Positions 8,361 through 17,503 of a stretch of 64,000 nt of DNA are shown here, piece after piece. The stretch comes from Afipia massiliensis (GTDB lineage Bacteria > Pseudomonadota > Alphaproteobacteria > Rhizobiales > Xanthobacteraceae). The notes beneath the pieces were generated by a model. It was given only the letters and a program-made list of their open reading frames with translations, searched no databases and was not told the DNA's origin. How positions within the stretch are numbered: the first letter of the stretch is position 1; every line of letters starts with the position of its first letter. The position numbers and the translations under genes were made by a program. The stretch is from NCBI RefSeq assembly GCF_014203115.1, contig NZ_JACHIJ010000001.1, forward strand, positions 372,001 to 436,000, in the 5' to 3' direction.

Positions 8361-9368
8361 CTAATTCACTGTTGCTAAGTACAAACTGGAATCGAAATAG
8401 TCCGTGGCCGGCATCGCCGTCGTCACGCCAGCTTCGGTCATGAAGAAATCGCTGACTTGCTGCAGCCATTTTGTAACCGTTCCGTCGGCGTAAAGCCGCT
8501 TCCATTCCCGTGACGAGAACATCTTTTGCGCCTTAAGCGCCTCGGCGATGTCGGCAATCGAGGCCTTCTGGTAGTGGCGCTGCTGGAGAGACTCGGCTGC
8601 GGCCTTGGGATTGCGCACCATGTGGTCGTTCGCCGCCGCCCAGCCGCGGATGATCCGCTGCAACACATCCTTGTTCGCCGCATAGTAGTCATGGCGCGCG
8701 ACCCAGCCGCCGACCACCGCCGACTGCGGATAGAAAGCGGAGGCATCCACCAGCTTGATGGCATCGGGAAGCTTGTCGCGAACGCTCAGGTTAAAGGGCA
8801 CCCACAACGCGACGGCAGACACCTCGCCGGCAATGAATGCGCCGACAGCTTGGGGCATGCTGCTGTTGACCACCTGAATGTCGGCGAGGCCAAGGCCATT
8901 GGCGCGCAAGGCGCGGTCGAGAAAGATATGCGCCGTGGTTCGGGTCGTTGTCGCGACGCGCTTGCCGCGGAGGTCTGCGAAGGATTTGACCCCGCGGTCC
9001 GGGCGTACCCAGAGCTGCGCGGTGGCGACCTCGATATCGTTAATCAGAAAGGCGCGGCCGGCGCCGAGCGCGAGATAGTTAGAAATCACTCCCCCGGCCG
9101 ACAGCACGTCCACCTCCCCCCGCGCCATCGCCTCAAACACTTCGGGTCCGGTATTGCGCTCAACCAGCTCGAAATCGATGCCCTGCTTATTGAACGAGCC
9201 TAGGTCGAGGCCGGTGAATATCTGACCATCGACGGCGACGACATGGAGGTACCCCACCCGGACGCGTGTTCGCGCCTGCGCGATCGCAGGAGCGGCAAAG
9301 GCGACGCCTGCCGCAAGCCCACCGGCCAGCACCTGACGCCTGTCGAAGGGACTGAGCACGCGCGTCAT
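8361..9368 (-). CDS. ABC-type nitrate/sulfonate/taurine substrate-binding protein
   Basis: A 335-residue NMT1/SsuA-like binding protein. The N-terminus has a twin-arginine-like stretch (DRRQVLAGG) and a hydrophobic run ending APAIAQA, so it is exported. RVRVGYLHV, GKRVATTTRTTAHIF and a C-terminal two-lobe pattern fit sulfonate or nitrate binding proteins. Its ATG overlaps the stop of the adenylate cyclase gene (ATGA), so the two are made together. No SsuB/SsuC ATPase or permease is adjacent, so it may act as a ligand relay to the cyclase sensor instead of in uptake; that is inference. It is the last gene of the long minus-strand operon. Confidence 0.88.
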   Translation of the reverse strand: MTRVLSPFDRRQVLAGGLAAGVAFAAPAIAQARTRVRVGYLHVVAVDGQIFTGLDLGSFNKQGIDFELVERNTGPEVFEAMARGEVDVLSAGGVISNYLALGAGRAFLINDIEVATAQLWVRPDRGVKSFADLRGKRVATTTRTTAHIFLDRALRANGLGLADIQVVNSSMPQAVGAFIAGEVSAVALWVPFNLSVRDKLPDAIKLVDASAFYPQSAVVGGWVARHDYYAANKDVLQRIIRGWAAANDHMVRNPKAAAESLQQRHYQKASIADIAEALKAQKMFSSREWKRLYADGTVTKWLQQVSDFFMTEAGVTTAMPATDYFDSSLYLATVN

Positions 9369-11494
9369 TGCATCGCTCCGTCAACCACACGGCGCGGCCC
9401 TCGCAACTCCGCGCGAAGCCGTTCGGCATGGTATTGCGCAACGCCGTCGCCGGGATACTGGGCAAGAAAGTCGGTGACACGCACCAGTGCTGCGGCCGGC
9501 TGATCCTGCCGGATCGCGGCGTACGCGAGTTCCCAGCGCTGGCAGAAGGCATGCTCCGACGCTCCATCCGTCTCGCAACGCAGTTCAAAGATCCGCACGG
9601 CCTCCGCAAAGCCCTTCGGCCTGATCTCGTCGACGCTGCGGAAAGCAAAGCGCCCTTCGACGCGCTCCTTCACGGCTGCGCTGACCAGCACCTGTGTCCC
9701 ATAGTTTTTGTTGAGCCCTTCCAGGCGCGCTGCGAGGTTAATGGTGGCGCCGAGCGCAGTGTAATTCATGCGGTCGGCGGAGCCGACATTGCCGACGACG
9801 GCATCGCCGGCATGCAGGCCGAAGCGGGTGCCATAGGCGGGCCAGCCCTCGCCGCGGAACTGTTCGTTCAGCTCGCTGTTGCGTTTTACGCAGGCAAGCA
9901 CGGCCTCGCAGGCATGGACGACGTGATCGGGATCGTCATCGGGCGCATTCCAGAACGCCATCACGGCATCGCCGATGAATTTGTCGATCGTGCCGTGGTG
10001 TTTCATGATGACCTCGGATAGCGCCGCGAAATAGCGCGAGGTGAAGATCATGACCTCGGACGGATCTGCCTTTTCCGTCTTGGCGGTGAAATCGGCGACA
10101 TCGGTAAAGAGCACGGTGACTTCTCGCCGCGCTCCACCGAGTTCAATCGATGCTCCGGACTCAATGAGTTGTCGCACGATCGGCCTCGGCACGAAGCTTG
10201 AAAAATTGCGGATCGTCGTCCGCATCGTGAATACCGACCGGCCGAGTTCGTTGATCTCATCGATGATCGAACGCACGCGCGGACGATCCGCAAGGCGAAA
10301 ATGCTGAATCTCGTCGGTTTGTTGCGCAAGGTTTCGCAGCGAACGCGAGAGCATGGAGCCAAGCCAGATGGCCAGCGGTAGCATGCCCAGCACAAAGCCG
10401 AGAGCAAGTGCAAACAGACCTCGGCGCTCCGAAATGATCTTTGCGAAAAATTCGTCGAGCGGCGCGATCACTGCGAGCTGGATACCGGCATTGCCCGCCG
10501 TCTCGATGCCGTGGAAGGCGGCGACGTAGGATCGTCCGGCATCGTCCGCAAAAAACTGCTGAGAAGCGCCGCCCTTTCGCCACGCCCCAACCGCTTGCGA
10601 AAGACCGGGCAACTTGATGGCGCTCATCAGCGGCAAGTCGTTGCCGCGCTCGAGAATTTCGTCCATCAGCCGACTCATCTCGGGATGACCGACGATCCGC
10701 CCGGAATCGTTAAACAGAACGGCGAGCCCTGAGTTACCAAGCCTTTGCTCGCCCAGCATCTCCTCGAGACGATTGAGCAGGAGATCTGCCGCCACCACGC
10801 CGCGGCGGCCCTCCTTCAGGATTGTGCGCAAAGTATAGCCGGGCTGACCGGTCGCAAAGAACACATACGGCCCGGTCAGCAGCGTTTTCTCGTCCTTGAA
10901 GGCCTCGACGTACCAGGGCCGCTGACGAGGATCATAGGTAGCGGGACCCTTGGTCTCAGCAACCTGGATCAGATTATCCGAAAGGAAGATGGTGACGGGC
11001 GACGGCGCGGTGCCGGTGCGCGAAATGATGACCACGCGGAAAGCGGCATCCTCATCGACGCCAAGGCTTGCACGGAAAGCCAGTTTGGCGCGGTCGATCA
11101 CATCCATTTCAAGAAATGAGCCATCCTCATAGCCGATGTAGAGATTGAATATCTGCGGATTGTTGCGCAGCATCGAAGCCATCAGGGCGTAGAGCCGCGA
11201 ATTGTCCTCGATTTCCGCTGATTGAATCGACGGAAGGCCCGCGAGAATTTCGAGGCTGTCGCGCACGTTGCGGAATTTTGAATCGATCCGGTCTGCGCCG
11301 AGCTGCGCCACCTTGTCGATGAAAGTGCTTGCCGCCGTCTGCGTGATCAGGGAGACGCGGCTGAAGCTGAGATAGACCAGCGTCAATCCGACAAGCAGCA
11401 CCACAGCCACGAACAGCGTGACGATGGATGTGCGAAACCCGATACGAAGTGGGCGCCGCTCTGCTGGACGATTATTGGTCATCTCAGGACTCAA
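9365..11494 (-). CDS. Membrane adenylate cyclase (class III) with extracytoplasmic sensor
   Basis: A 709-residue protein. A transmembrane helix at about 22-44 is followed by a roughly 300-residue extracytoplasmic region of dCache type (note RQRPWYVEAF), a second membrane helix near 360-380, a HAMP-like linker and a C-terminal class III cyclase domain from about 457. Metal-binding Asp465 and Asp509, adenine-selecting Lys505 with Thr579 in NYTALG, and transition-state Asn586 and Arg590 are present, so the catalytic site looks intact and of class IIIb type. It should make cAMP in response to a periplasmic signal. It overlaps the HlyD gene before it and the binding-protein gene after it by ATGA in both cases. 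Confidence 0.92.
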   Translation of the reverse strand: MSPEMTNNRPAERRPLRIGFRTSIVTLFVAVVLLVGLTLVYLSFSRVSLITQTAASTFIDKVAQLGADRIDSKFRNVRDSLEILAGLPSIQSAEIEDNSRLYALMASMLRNNPQIFNLYIGYEDGSFLEMDVIDRAKLAFRASLGVDEDAAFRVVIISRTGTAPSPVTIFLSDNLIQVAETKGPATYDPRQRPWYVEAFKDEKTLLTGPYVFFATGQPGYTLRTILKEGRRGVVAADLLLNRLEEMLGEQRLGNSGLAVLFNDSGRIVGHPEMSRLMDEILERGNDLPLMSAIKLPGLSQAVGAWRKGGASQQFFADDAGRSYVAAFHGIETAGNAGIQLAVIAPLDEFFAKIISERRGLFALALGFVLGMLPLAIWLGSMLSRSLRNLAQQTDEIQHFRLADRPRVRSIIDEINELGRSVFTMRTTIRNFSSFVPRPIVRQLIESGASIELGGARREVTVLFTDVADFTAKTEKADPSEVMIFTSRYFAALSEVIMKHHGTIDKFIGDAVMAFWNAPDDDPDHVVHACEAVLACVKRNSELNEQFRGEGWPAYGTRFGLHAGDAVVGNVGSADRMNYTALGATINLAARLEGLNKNYGTQVLVSAAVKERVEGRFAFRSVDEIRPKGFAEAVRIFELRCETDGASEHAFCQRWELAYAAIRQDQPAAALVRVTDFLAQYPGDGVAQYHAERLRAELRGPRRVVDGAMQ

Positions 11495-12432
11495 AACGGA
11501 TTGACGTAATTCAGGATCGCAATCTGTCTCAGCAGCACCTTGCGGATGATGTGCGTTGCCTTGACATGCTCGGTGAAGATCGCGGCGTCACCGGCACTTC
11601 CCGCAGGCAACAGCGCCGCGATTTCGGCGTCGTCGAGCTTCACGCGGACGACGAACGGCGCGGACTGAACTTCTTTCGGCATCACCGCAACACCTGATGT
11701 TTGGGTCTGCCCCGTAGCGACAGCCTGCAGGATACTTTCCACGCGTCCCGTATAGATCTTGCCCGGGAAGAACTTGAACGTCACCTCGACGGGCTGTCCG
11801 GTTCGCAGATGCCGAGCATCATTCTGCGCGATTTCGACACCGACGATCGTCTCCGACGTATCGATGAAGGCCATCACCGGCGTCAGCGGCAAATTTGCCA
11901 CCCGCGCGCCCTTGCGCAGCGCGACGTTGGTCACATAGCCATCGGCCGGCGCGCGCACGATAGTCTTGTCCAGATTCCATCGCGCACTGTCGCGCTGCGC
12001 GTTGAGCTGATCGACCTCCGATTGCCGCTGCTGAACATCGAAGCCGCGCCCGGCATCGCGCTCAAGCAGTTGCGTCATCTGTGCAAGGCGCATGTCCGAC
12101 AATTTCAGTTGCGCTTCGATTCCTTTCACCTGCGCGTCGTAGGGCACCGGATCGATCCTGAACAGCACGTCGCCGGCCTTGAGCGGGGTGTTGGCGGCGA
12201 CCGGCACATCGATTACCTCGCCGGCAACGTCCGGGACAATGGAGACCGCGTGGCGGACCACCAGCGCAGGCCCCTGCGGCGCGCCCCATCCCATCGGGAT
12301 GAACAGCAACAGATTCAACAGCAGGAGGACAATAAAAGGAGAGGATTTCCAGAAGAGGTTGAAACGAACGATGCCCGTTCGCACAAGCACGAACAACAGA
12401 ACGAGATAAACTGCCATCATCGCGATCATCAT
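11491..12432 (-). CDS. HlyD-family membrane adaptor protein (YiaV-like)
   Basis: A 313-residue HlyD/EmrA-type periplasmic adaptor. The N-terminus has two hydrophobic segments (residues 1-20 and about 30-48), then a biotinyl-lipoyl-like half beginning PDVAGEVIDVPVAANTPLKAGDVLFRID, an a-helical hairpin and a second barrel half. The ATG at 12432 overlaps the stop of the DUF3302 gene, the same arrangement as yiaW-yiaV in Escherichia coli (known pairing). These adaptors usually work with an inner-membrane transporter and an outer-membrane channel; neither is encoded here. Confidence 0.88.
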   Translation of the reverse strand: MMIAMMAVYLVLLFVLVRTGIVRFNLFWKSSPFIVLLLLNLLLFIPMGWGAPQGPALVVRHAVSIVPDVAGEVIDVPVAANTPLKAGDVLFRIDPVPYDAQVKGIEAQLKLSDMRLAQMTQLLERDAGRGFDVQQRQSEVDQLNAQRDSARWNLDKTIVRAPADGYVTNVALRKGARVANLPLTPVMAFIDTSETIVGVEIAQNDARHLRTGQPVEVTFKFFPGKIYTGRVESILQAVATGQTQTSGVAVMPKEVQSAPFVVRVKLDDAEIAALLPAGSAGDAAIFTEHVKATHIIRKVLLRQIAILNYVNPF

Positions 12433-12677
12433 GACTGCTGCTCCCTCTTGCTGGAGGCAGGCACATCGACGTAAGCCCAGATCAATGCGACTGGCCAGAG
12501 CGCGAAGCCGCAGATCAGGGTGACCCAGCCTGCCACGGTCACGGCCTGCGCCTGCGGATGACCGCGGGTTTTCGCGATATGTCCGGGCAGCCAGCCGGCG
12601 ATGCAGAACACAGAGATAATGCAGGCAGCCAAGATGATCAGGACAATCCACGCAAAGATGTCGAGTCCGCTCACCAT
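12429..12677 (-). CDS. DUF3302 inner-membrane protein (YiaW-like)
   Basis: An 82-residue protein with two membrane helices (about 8-30 and 46-68) and a short charged tail. It matches the DUF3302/YiaW family, whose genes sit directly before HlyD-type adaptors. The ribosome site GGAGGG lies immediately before the ATG and overlaps the stop of the DUF1254 gene. Function is not established for the family; co-transcription with the adaptor suggests a two-part envelope complex. Confidence 0.85.
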   Translation of the reverse strand: MVSGLDIFAWIVLIILAACIISVFCIAGWLPGHIAKTRGHPQAQAVTVAGWVTLICGFALWPVALIWAYVDVPASSKREQQS

Positions 12678-12683
12678 TCCCTC

Positions 12684-14210
12684 CTAACTGACGCGCTGCA
12701 CCGCCGGCGGCGTCCAGCTGCCATCCATCGCGGCTGCCTTCGGCCAATATGTACGGACGTAGAGTGAGAAGTCGCCTTTCGGGGCCGGCAGCCAGTTGGC
12801 GCGCTGCATCGGGTCCGTGGGCGCATCGGGCTGCACGTAGATTGTGAGCGAACCGTCGGCGGCAAACTTGATATCCTTGTTCTTGGTGCCGACCGAGAAG
12901 CGGTTGATCGGGTTGGCGACGAAGAAATGATGCTCGTTATAGATCGAGATCGACCAGAAACCGCTCACCGGCGGTGTGCCATCCTTCGCGAACGTCACGA
13001 TGTAGCGGTTGGCACTGTTGAGCCGCGCACCCGAGGCATCGAGATCCTGGTAGAAATACTTCGTCTCGTTTGGCGCGTTGACGAGGATGTTCGATTTCGC
13101 CACCGCCGTGCGGGTGAAGTAATCGGTGCCGAACGCGGCTTCGTTCGAGATCGTGCTCCAGCGATGCGGAAGCTGCTGGCCCCAGTTGCGGAATTCGAAC
13201 AGCGGCTTGACGACCTGCTCGTCCACTTCCGTCACAGCTTTAGTCAGCGCGTCCTTCAGCGCCGGATTGCTCTTGATCGCTTCAAGCAGCGCGCGCATCT
13301 GCGCGTAGCGCGATTCCTCGCCCGGCAAGGGAGGCGCGTCGGCGAGAATGTCGGGAAGCTGATCGAAGAATTTGTCAGGGAATACCCATTTCGATTCCGT
13401 CTCACCGGCCGCCGCCGCCGGCACCTTTTTGATCTTGCTCCAGTCCGTGCTTTTCATCCGCTCGTCGTATTCCGCCAGCGGATACATCGTGATCCACTGC
13501 AGCACGCTCTGGATCGCCTTCTTGTCTTCCGGCGTGTCGTCCTGAAACACGCGCGGCCCGGCAAAGCCGGTGTTCGTTGGGCAGCGAAACACCTGAGTGA
13601 TTCCCTTGGGAACAGCGCCGTTCCAGTTCGGCCCAACCAAAAGGTAGAAGCCGGGCGTCGTGCCGTACATCTTGCCAAGCTGCACGAAGCCGTCGGTGCG
13701 CAGGTCGACGACCTGGTAGACCCAGAACCGCTCGCCGAAATCCGGCACCTGGATCACCACCGGCGAAAGATCGAGCGCGAGGGATCCTGCGCCATAGACC
13801 ACGTCCTGATTGGGACAGGCGACCAGCCGCTCCTCAGGCTCGATGTAGTCGGTAAGCATCGCCAGACGGTTGAGTGGGGCGGCAGGTCCAGGCCCCACCA
13901 TCATCACTTCGGGCACGTCCTTGAAATTAAGCCGCTTGTTGTAAATGTTGACCAACGGCCAGGCCCAGAAGAAGGCGTCGCGCGCGATCATCGCCGCATA
14001 GGCCTCGGAGATCTTCACGCTGGTGTCCGGCCCCGGCGGCAGCGCGCGTGCCCATTCCGGCGACGGGGGCAAGGGCTGCGGATTCAGCGACGAGTTTTGC
14101 GCGCGCGCGGCGGACGGCGCGCCGGCGCCGAGCGTCGAAGCGGCGACAAGCGTCGCTCCCGCCCCCAGCAGGATGCGCCGATCAACACCCGGATTATTCG
14201 TATTGCTCAT
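12684..14210 (-). CDS. DUF1254/DUF1214 domain exported protein
   Basis: A 508-residue protein. The N-terminus carries a twin-arginine-like signal (DRRILLGAGATLVAA) ending near SAARAQ. The DUF1254 region follows at about 75-210, with NQDVVYGAGSLALDLSPVVIQVPD, and the DUF1214 region occupies the last third with FWSISIYNEHHFFVANPINRFSVG. The family's biochemical role is unsettled. The ATG at 14210 has GGAGGA 6 bases upstream. A paralogue with the same domain order lies two genes upstream (14755-16071), separated by a small membrane protein. Confidence 0.9.
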   Translation of the reverse strand: MSNTNNPGVDRRILLGAGATLVAASTLGAGAPSAARAQNSSLNPQPLPPSPEWARALPPGPDTSVKISEAYAAMIARDAFFWAWPLVNIYNKRLNFKDVPEVMMVGPGPAAPLNRLAMLTDYIEPEERLVACPNQDVVYGAGSLALDLSPVVIQVPDFGERFWVYQVVDLRTDGFVQLGKMYGTTPGFYLLVGPNWNGAVPKGITQVFRCPTNTGFAGPRVFQDDTPEDKKAIQSVLQWITMYPLAEYDERMKSTDWSKIKKVPAAAAGETESKWVFPDKFFDQLPDILADAPPLPGEESRYAQMRALLEAIKSNPALKDALTKAVTEVDEQVVKPLFEFRNWGQQLPHRWSTISNEAAFGTDYFTRTAVAKSNILVNAPNETKYFYQDLDASGARLNSANRYIVTFAKDGTPPVSGFWSISIYNEHHFFVANPINRFSVGTKNKDIKFAADGSLTIYVQPDAPTDPMQRANWLPAPKGDFSLYVRTYWPKAAAMDGSWTPPAVQRVS

Positions 14211-14230
14211 TGTGTCCTCCACTGTTCCGG

Positions 14231-14737
14231 TCAGATTCTGGATTCCACGGAAACCGCATTGAGCGCGCGGCGCGCAGCGTTGAACGCGAAGATCGCGCCC
14301 GCAAAGTACACGGCGATGAAGAGCGCCTGCCCCAGTAGCCAGGCATTCTTTCCGGCGGCGACGGGCGAGTAGTAAAAGCTCGGCCAGATCGCATCGAAGA
14401 CGAAATAACCGGGATAACCGACGGCGAACACGCCGAGGAGTCCAACGATGCAGAGCCAAAGCGCCGCCGAGCCTTCTTCCGACGGGCGCATTGGCGATAC
14501 GCGCGCAGCAAGCATCAACGTGAGACCGATTGCCACCATGCCGAGCCCGCCAGCCTGCACGGCCGCGACCGACAGCGTCCACGGGCAGGCCCACCACAGC
14601 GAGATGTTCTGCTTGAAGAGTTCGCCGGTCGGCCATCGCGCGCCCACGCAGTAATGCGCGATGATCCCGAAGGTCAGGAATACGCCGAAGATGAAGAGAC
14701 CCAGGCCCCATTTGGCGAAACGCGCGCCGACGTGCAT
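14231..14737 (-). CDS. Hypothetical four-helix membrane protein
   Basis: A 168-residue protein with about four hydrophobic helices (near 11-30, 55-78, 93-115 and 135-155) and aromatic residues clustered around 45-52. The ATG at 14737 follows the good site GGAGGG. It is not recognised as a named family. It lies between two DUF1254 genes with gaps of about 20 bases, so it is probably part of the same envelope assembly. Confidence 0.75.
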   Translation of the reverse strand: MHVGARFAKWGLGLFIFGVFLTFGIIAHYCVGARWPTGELFKQNISLWWACPWTLSVAAVQAGGLGMVAIGLTLMLAARVSPMRPSEEGSAALWLCIVGLLGVFAVGYPGYFVFDAIWPSFYYSPVAAGKNAWLLGQALFIAVYFAGAIFAFNAARRALNAVSVESRI

Positions 14738-14754
14738 CGCTCCCTCCTGTCGCA

Positions 14755-16071
14755 TCATCGCTTGATCAGTGGCGGCGGATAGTAGGTACCGTTCGCCACA
14801 CCTTCCGTCGGGCGATAGAACCGGAACGTGAGGCGATACTTCTGCCCCTTTGGCGTCGGCAGCCAATTGCTGTCTGGGGCGTCGGCAGGCTTCTGATCGG
14901 CGAAGTAAAGCGTGAGTGAGCCGTCCGGGTTGAATCGCACGCCAGACTGATTGTTGATCAGAAACCGGTTGATCGGGTTGGGCAGCACGCGAAAACGGTG
15001 GCTGTCGACCGCGATCACCGACCAGTAGAACGTCGCATACTGAGCTGGCAGCCCGTCTTTCGGGAAAGTCAGCGTGTAGACATTGTCGCCGTTCAGGTCT
15101 GCACCCGCCTGATCCACACTTCCTCGGTAGTAGAGAACCTCCGGCTTGATGTTGGCCCAGATGCCGCCGGTATTGATCATTGTCCGCGCCACATAATCGA
15201 GGCCGTATTCTCCGACAACACCCGGGCGCGCCCACCCGCGCAACACGGTCCCGTGACCGATGATGGGACTGGCCTTGGCGATATCGGCAAAGGCGCGCGT
15301 CTTGATCACCTGATCGACGCGCGTCCGTTCGGCAGGGTCCTTGACGGCGTTTCCGATGGCGCGGGCTTTCTCTGCCAGAGCTTCCAGGCCGACGCTGAGA
15401 TCCGGCTCGCTGTCGAGCGCGATGTCAGCGGCCTCGAAGGCCTCGACGCCCGGCAACGCCTCCAGTTCGAATATCGGCGTCTTGGGAATCTCAGGAAGCT
15501 TCGGTGAACCTGTCGCCCGGAACTTGAACTGGTGTTGCAGAGCGACGGCGGCGTTCGGATCGGAACCGAGCTCGACGCGCGCAAGGACGCGGGAATACTT
15601 CACCGGAAGATCGATGCGCGTCGCGCCCGCAGGGATCGCAACGTTCGCGCCCCTGAGGCACATGGCGAACTCGCCGAACGGCCGCTTGGGAAAGAGGCGT
15701 TCGTTGATGTTGGTAATTGTCTCGCCCCAACCGTTGAGGAAGTGGACCGTGTAGTAACGGCCCTCGACCTTCGGCACGCTGACGATCGTGCAACTGCTCT
15801 CATCGACTGCGACCCACGCTTCGGAATATGCCACATCGAGATTGGGATTGGGCCAATCCACTTCGCCGGGCTTGCGATGGACGAGTTCGTTCCACTTGAA
15901 GCCTTCCTTGAAGTCGAGCTGCTGCTGACGCGTGACCAGCAGGCGACCCAGCAGGTAGATATACGCGTCGCTGACGTCCTGATCGGAAAACTGTGCGGGC
16001 TGCTGCTGCGCATTTGTTGATGTCGTTATCGCCATTAGTGCACCGAGAGCTGCGTAAATGAATCTGTTCAT
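14755..16071 (-). CDS. DUF1254/DUF1214 domain secreted protein (second copy)
   Basis: A 438-residue protein with a Sec-type signal peptide (residues 1 to about 19, ending TNA). It has the same layout as the 508-residue neighbour: a DUF1254 block with NPNLDVAYSEAWVAVDESS and a C-terminal DUF1214 block with YWSVIAVDSHRFRVLPNPINRFLI. The two copies are clearly paralogous but well diverged. The ATG at 16071 has a GCAGGA site. It follows the HAD phosphatase gene by 32 bases. Confidence 0.9.
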   Translation of the reverse strand: MNRFIYAALGALMAITTSTNAQQQPAQFSDQDVSDAYIYLLGRLLVTRQQQLDFKEGFKWNELVHRKPGEVDWPNPNLDVAYSEAWVAVDESSCTIVSVPKVEGRYYTVHFLNGWGETITNINERLFPKRPFGEFAMCLRGANVAIPAGATRIDLPVKYSRVLARVELGSDPNAAVALQHQFKFRATGSPKLPEIPKTPIFELEALPGVEAFEAADIALDSEPDLSVGLEALAEKARAIGNAVKDPAERTRVDQVIKTRAFADIAKASPIIGHGTVLRGWARPGVVGEYGLDYVARTMINTGGIWANIKPEVLYYRGSVDQAGADLNGDNVYTLTFPKDGLPAQYATFYWSVIAVDSHRFRVLPNPINRFLINNQSGVRFNPDGSLTLYFADQKPADAPDSNWLPTPKGQKYRLTFRFYRPTEGVANGTYYPPPLIKR

Positions 16072-16103
16072 TTCCTGCTCCTGTCCGTGTTTGTAAAAAA
16101 ACC

Positions 16104-17096
16104 TCACGGCTCGAATGCGAAAACCTTCTTCCAGTCCTGCTTCATATCCACGACGGTCCAGCCTTTCGCCTTCGCCTCCTCCCATGCCTTGTCGAGCTGC
16201 CCGATCTTCGACGGCCGGTCGTAGGCATATTCGCGTGCGGCATCGGTGTGATGGACGATGCCGGCAAAGCGAGCCCCGCTTCCCGCCATCGTCCATTGCA
16301 GCATCTGATGGTCGCCGTCGGAGTTGCCGAAGGCCAGGATCGGGCGGCGGCCGATGATCATGTTGATGCCGGCAGGTTTGCCGGGCCCGTCGTCAATGAA
16401 CTGCACCTTGGCGGTCTTCAGCAACGACGGCTTTCCTGCGGCGTCGAGCCGGAATTGCGTGACGCCGGATGAGCCGACCACCTGCTCGGGTGGAATGCCG
16501 TAGGCCTTTTCGGCCCACACCCGCATGAACTCGACGCCGCCGCCGGACACGATGAAAGTCTTGAAGCCGTTGGCGCGAAGGTAGGCCAGCAGTTCGACCA
16601 TTGGCTGATAGATCAGATCATTATACGGCCGGTTGAAGCGCGGATGTTTTGCGGTCGCGAGCCAGTCGGCGACGGACTTTGCGAATTCATCCGTGGTCAT
16701 GCCGCTATGCGCTGCGGCCACCAGCGTTAGCAGGCCCTTCTCACCCTGCTCTGCCAGAGCCTTCTTGTCTCCGGCGAGGAACGCCTTGAACGGCTGCTGC
16801 TGCTTCCATTCGAGATGCTGCGCCGCCATCGCCTTGACGCGGTCGAGCGCAAAGGCAGCCTCGAAATAGATCGGCTGCTCGCACCACAGCGTGCCGTCAT
16901 TGTCGAACACGGCGATGCGCTCGGCGGGCGGCACATAATCCGGCCCGCCCTGCGTGGTCACCTTTGCAACGAATTCGGTGATGGATTTTTTTACCGCGCC
17001 ATCGTTCCATGAGGGCAGCGGATCGGATTGGGCATATGCCGTGCCGCCACCGATACAGATCGCGAGAAGTGTGAGGAATGCGCGTTTGGTGAACAT
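16104..17096 (-). CDS. Exported HAD-superfamily phosphatase
   Basis: A 330-residue protein. Residues 1-22 are a Sec signal peptide (ending AYA). HAD motif I, DNDGT, is at 65-69 with nucleophile Asp65 and acid Asp67; motif II appears as IVSGGG, and motif IV as GNSDGDHQML. It resembles phosphoserine-phosphatase-like HADs but is predicted to act in the periplasm. Within this operon it could remove phosphate from sulfated or phosphorylated substrates (inference). The ATG at 17096 has GAGGAC upstream. Confidence 0.88.
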   Translation of the reverse strand: MFTKRAFLTLLAICIGGGTAYAQSDPLPSWNDGAVKKSITEFVAKVTTQGGPDYVPPAERIAVFDNDGTLWCEQPIYFEAAFALDRVKAMAAQHLEWKQQQPFKAFLAGDKKALAEQGEKGLLTLVAAAHSGMTTDEFAKSVADWLATAKHPRFNRPYNDLIYQPMVELLAYLRANGFKTFIVSGGGVEFMRVWAEKAYGIPPEQVVGSSGVTQFRLDAAGKPSLLKTAKVQFIDDGPGKPAGINMIIGRRPILAFGNSDGDHQMLQWTMAGSGARFAGIVHHTDAAREYAYDRPSKIGQLDKAWEEAKAKGWTVVDMKQDWKKVFAFEP

Positions 17097-17109
17097 AACG
17101 TCCTCTTCA

Positions 17110-17475
17110 TCAGGCCGCTGGAGGTGATTCGGTGGCTTCGCGCTGGCGTCGACGCACGTCCTCCAAATCACGATCGAGAAAGTAATTGAGGAAAGTCCGG
17201 ATCGCAGCTACCGCAGCAATCCGCCCCACCGCTTCCCAGCTTGTGGTGATCGAAGTCTCGATGATGTCGGCCGCGAGCTGGAATGTGAGTCCCGCAACCA
17301 GCCACCGCGCATAGCGCAGCCAGATGTCACGCCGCTCGTGCCCGGCCGGCGACGACAGCATTGCTCGCAGACCTCCGATGAATGCCTCAACGGTGCCGAC
17401 GACGACAATAACGAGGGCCAGCGCATCGATGAACACGATGGCATTCTCGGTTGCAAAGATCAGCCATTGCTTCAT
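17110..17475 (-). CDS. DUF1622 family membrane protein
   Basis: A 121-residue protein with two or three helices (about 10-32, 55-77 and a weaker one near 82-95) and a basic C-terminal tail. GGLRAMLSS, RYARWLVAGLTFQLAADIIETSI and RTFLNYFLDRDLE fit DUF1622. The function of the family is unknown. It sits after a strong hairpin that follows the sulfatase gene, so it may be expressed at a lower level than the sulfatase. Confidence 0.88.
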   Translation of the reverse strand: MKQWLIFATENAIVFIDALALVIVVVGTVEAFIGGLRAMLSSPAGHERRDIWLRYARWLVAGLTFQLAADIIETSITTSWEAVGRIAAVAAIRTFLNYFLDRDLEDVRRRQREATESPPAA

Positions 17476-17503
17476 GAACGCCTCGGCGGTCCGCGTTTAA
17501 AGA

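Noticed and set aside
12927-14372. A 481-codon plus-strand reading frame.
   Set aside because: It is antisense to a DUF1254 gene with clear domains and a strong ribosome site.
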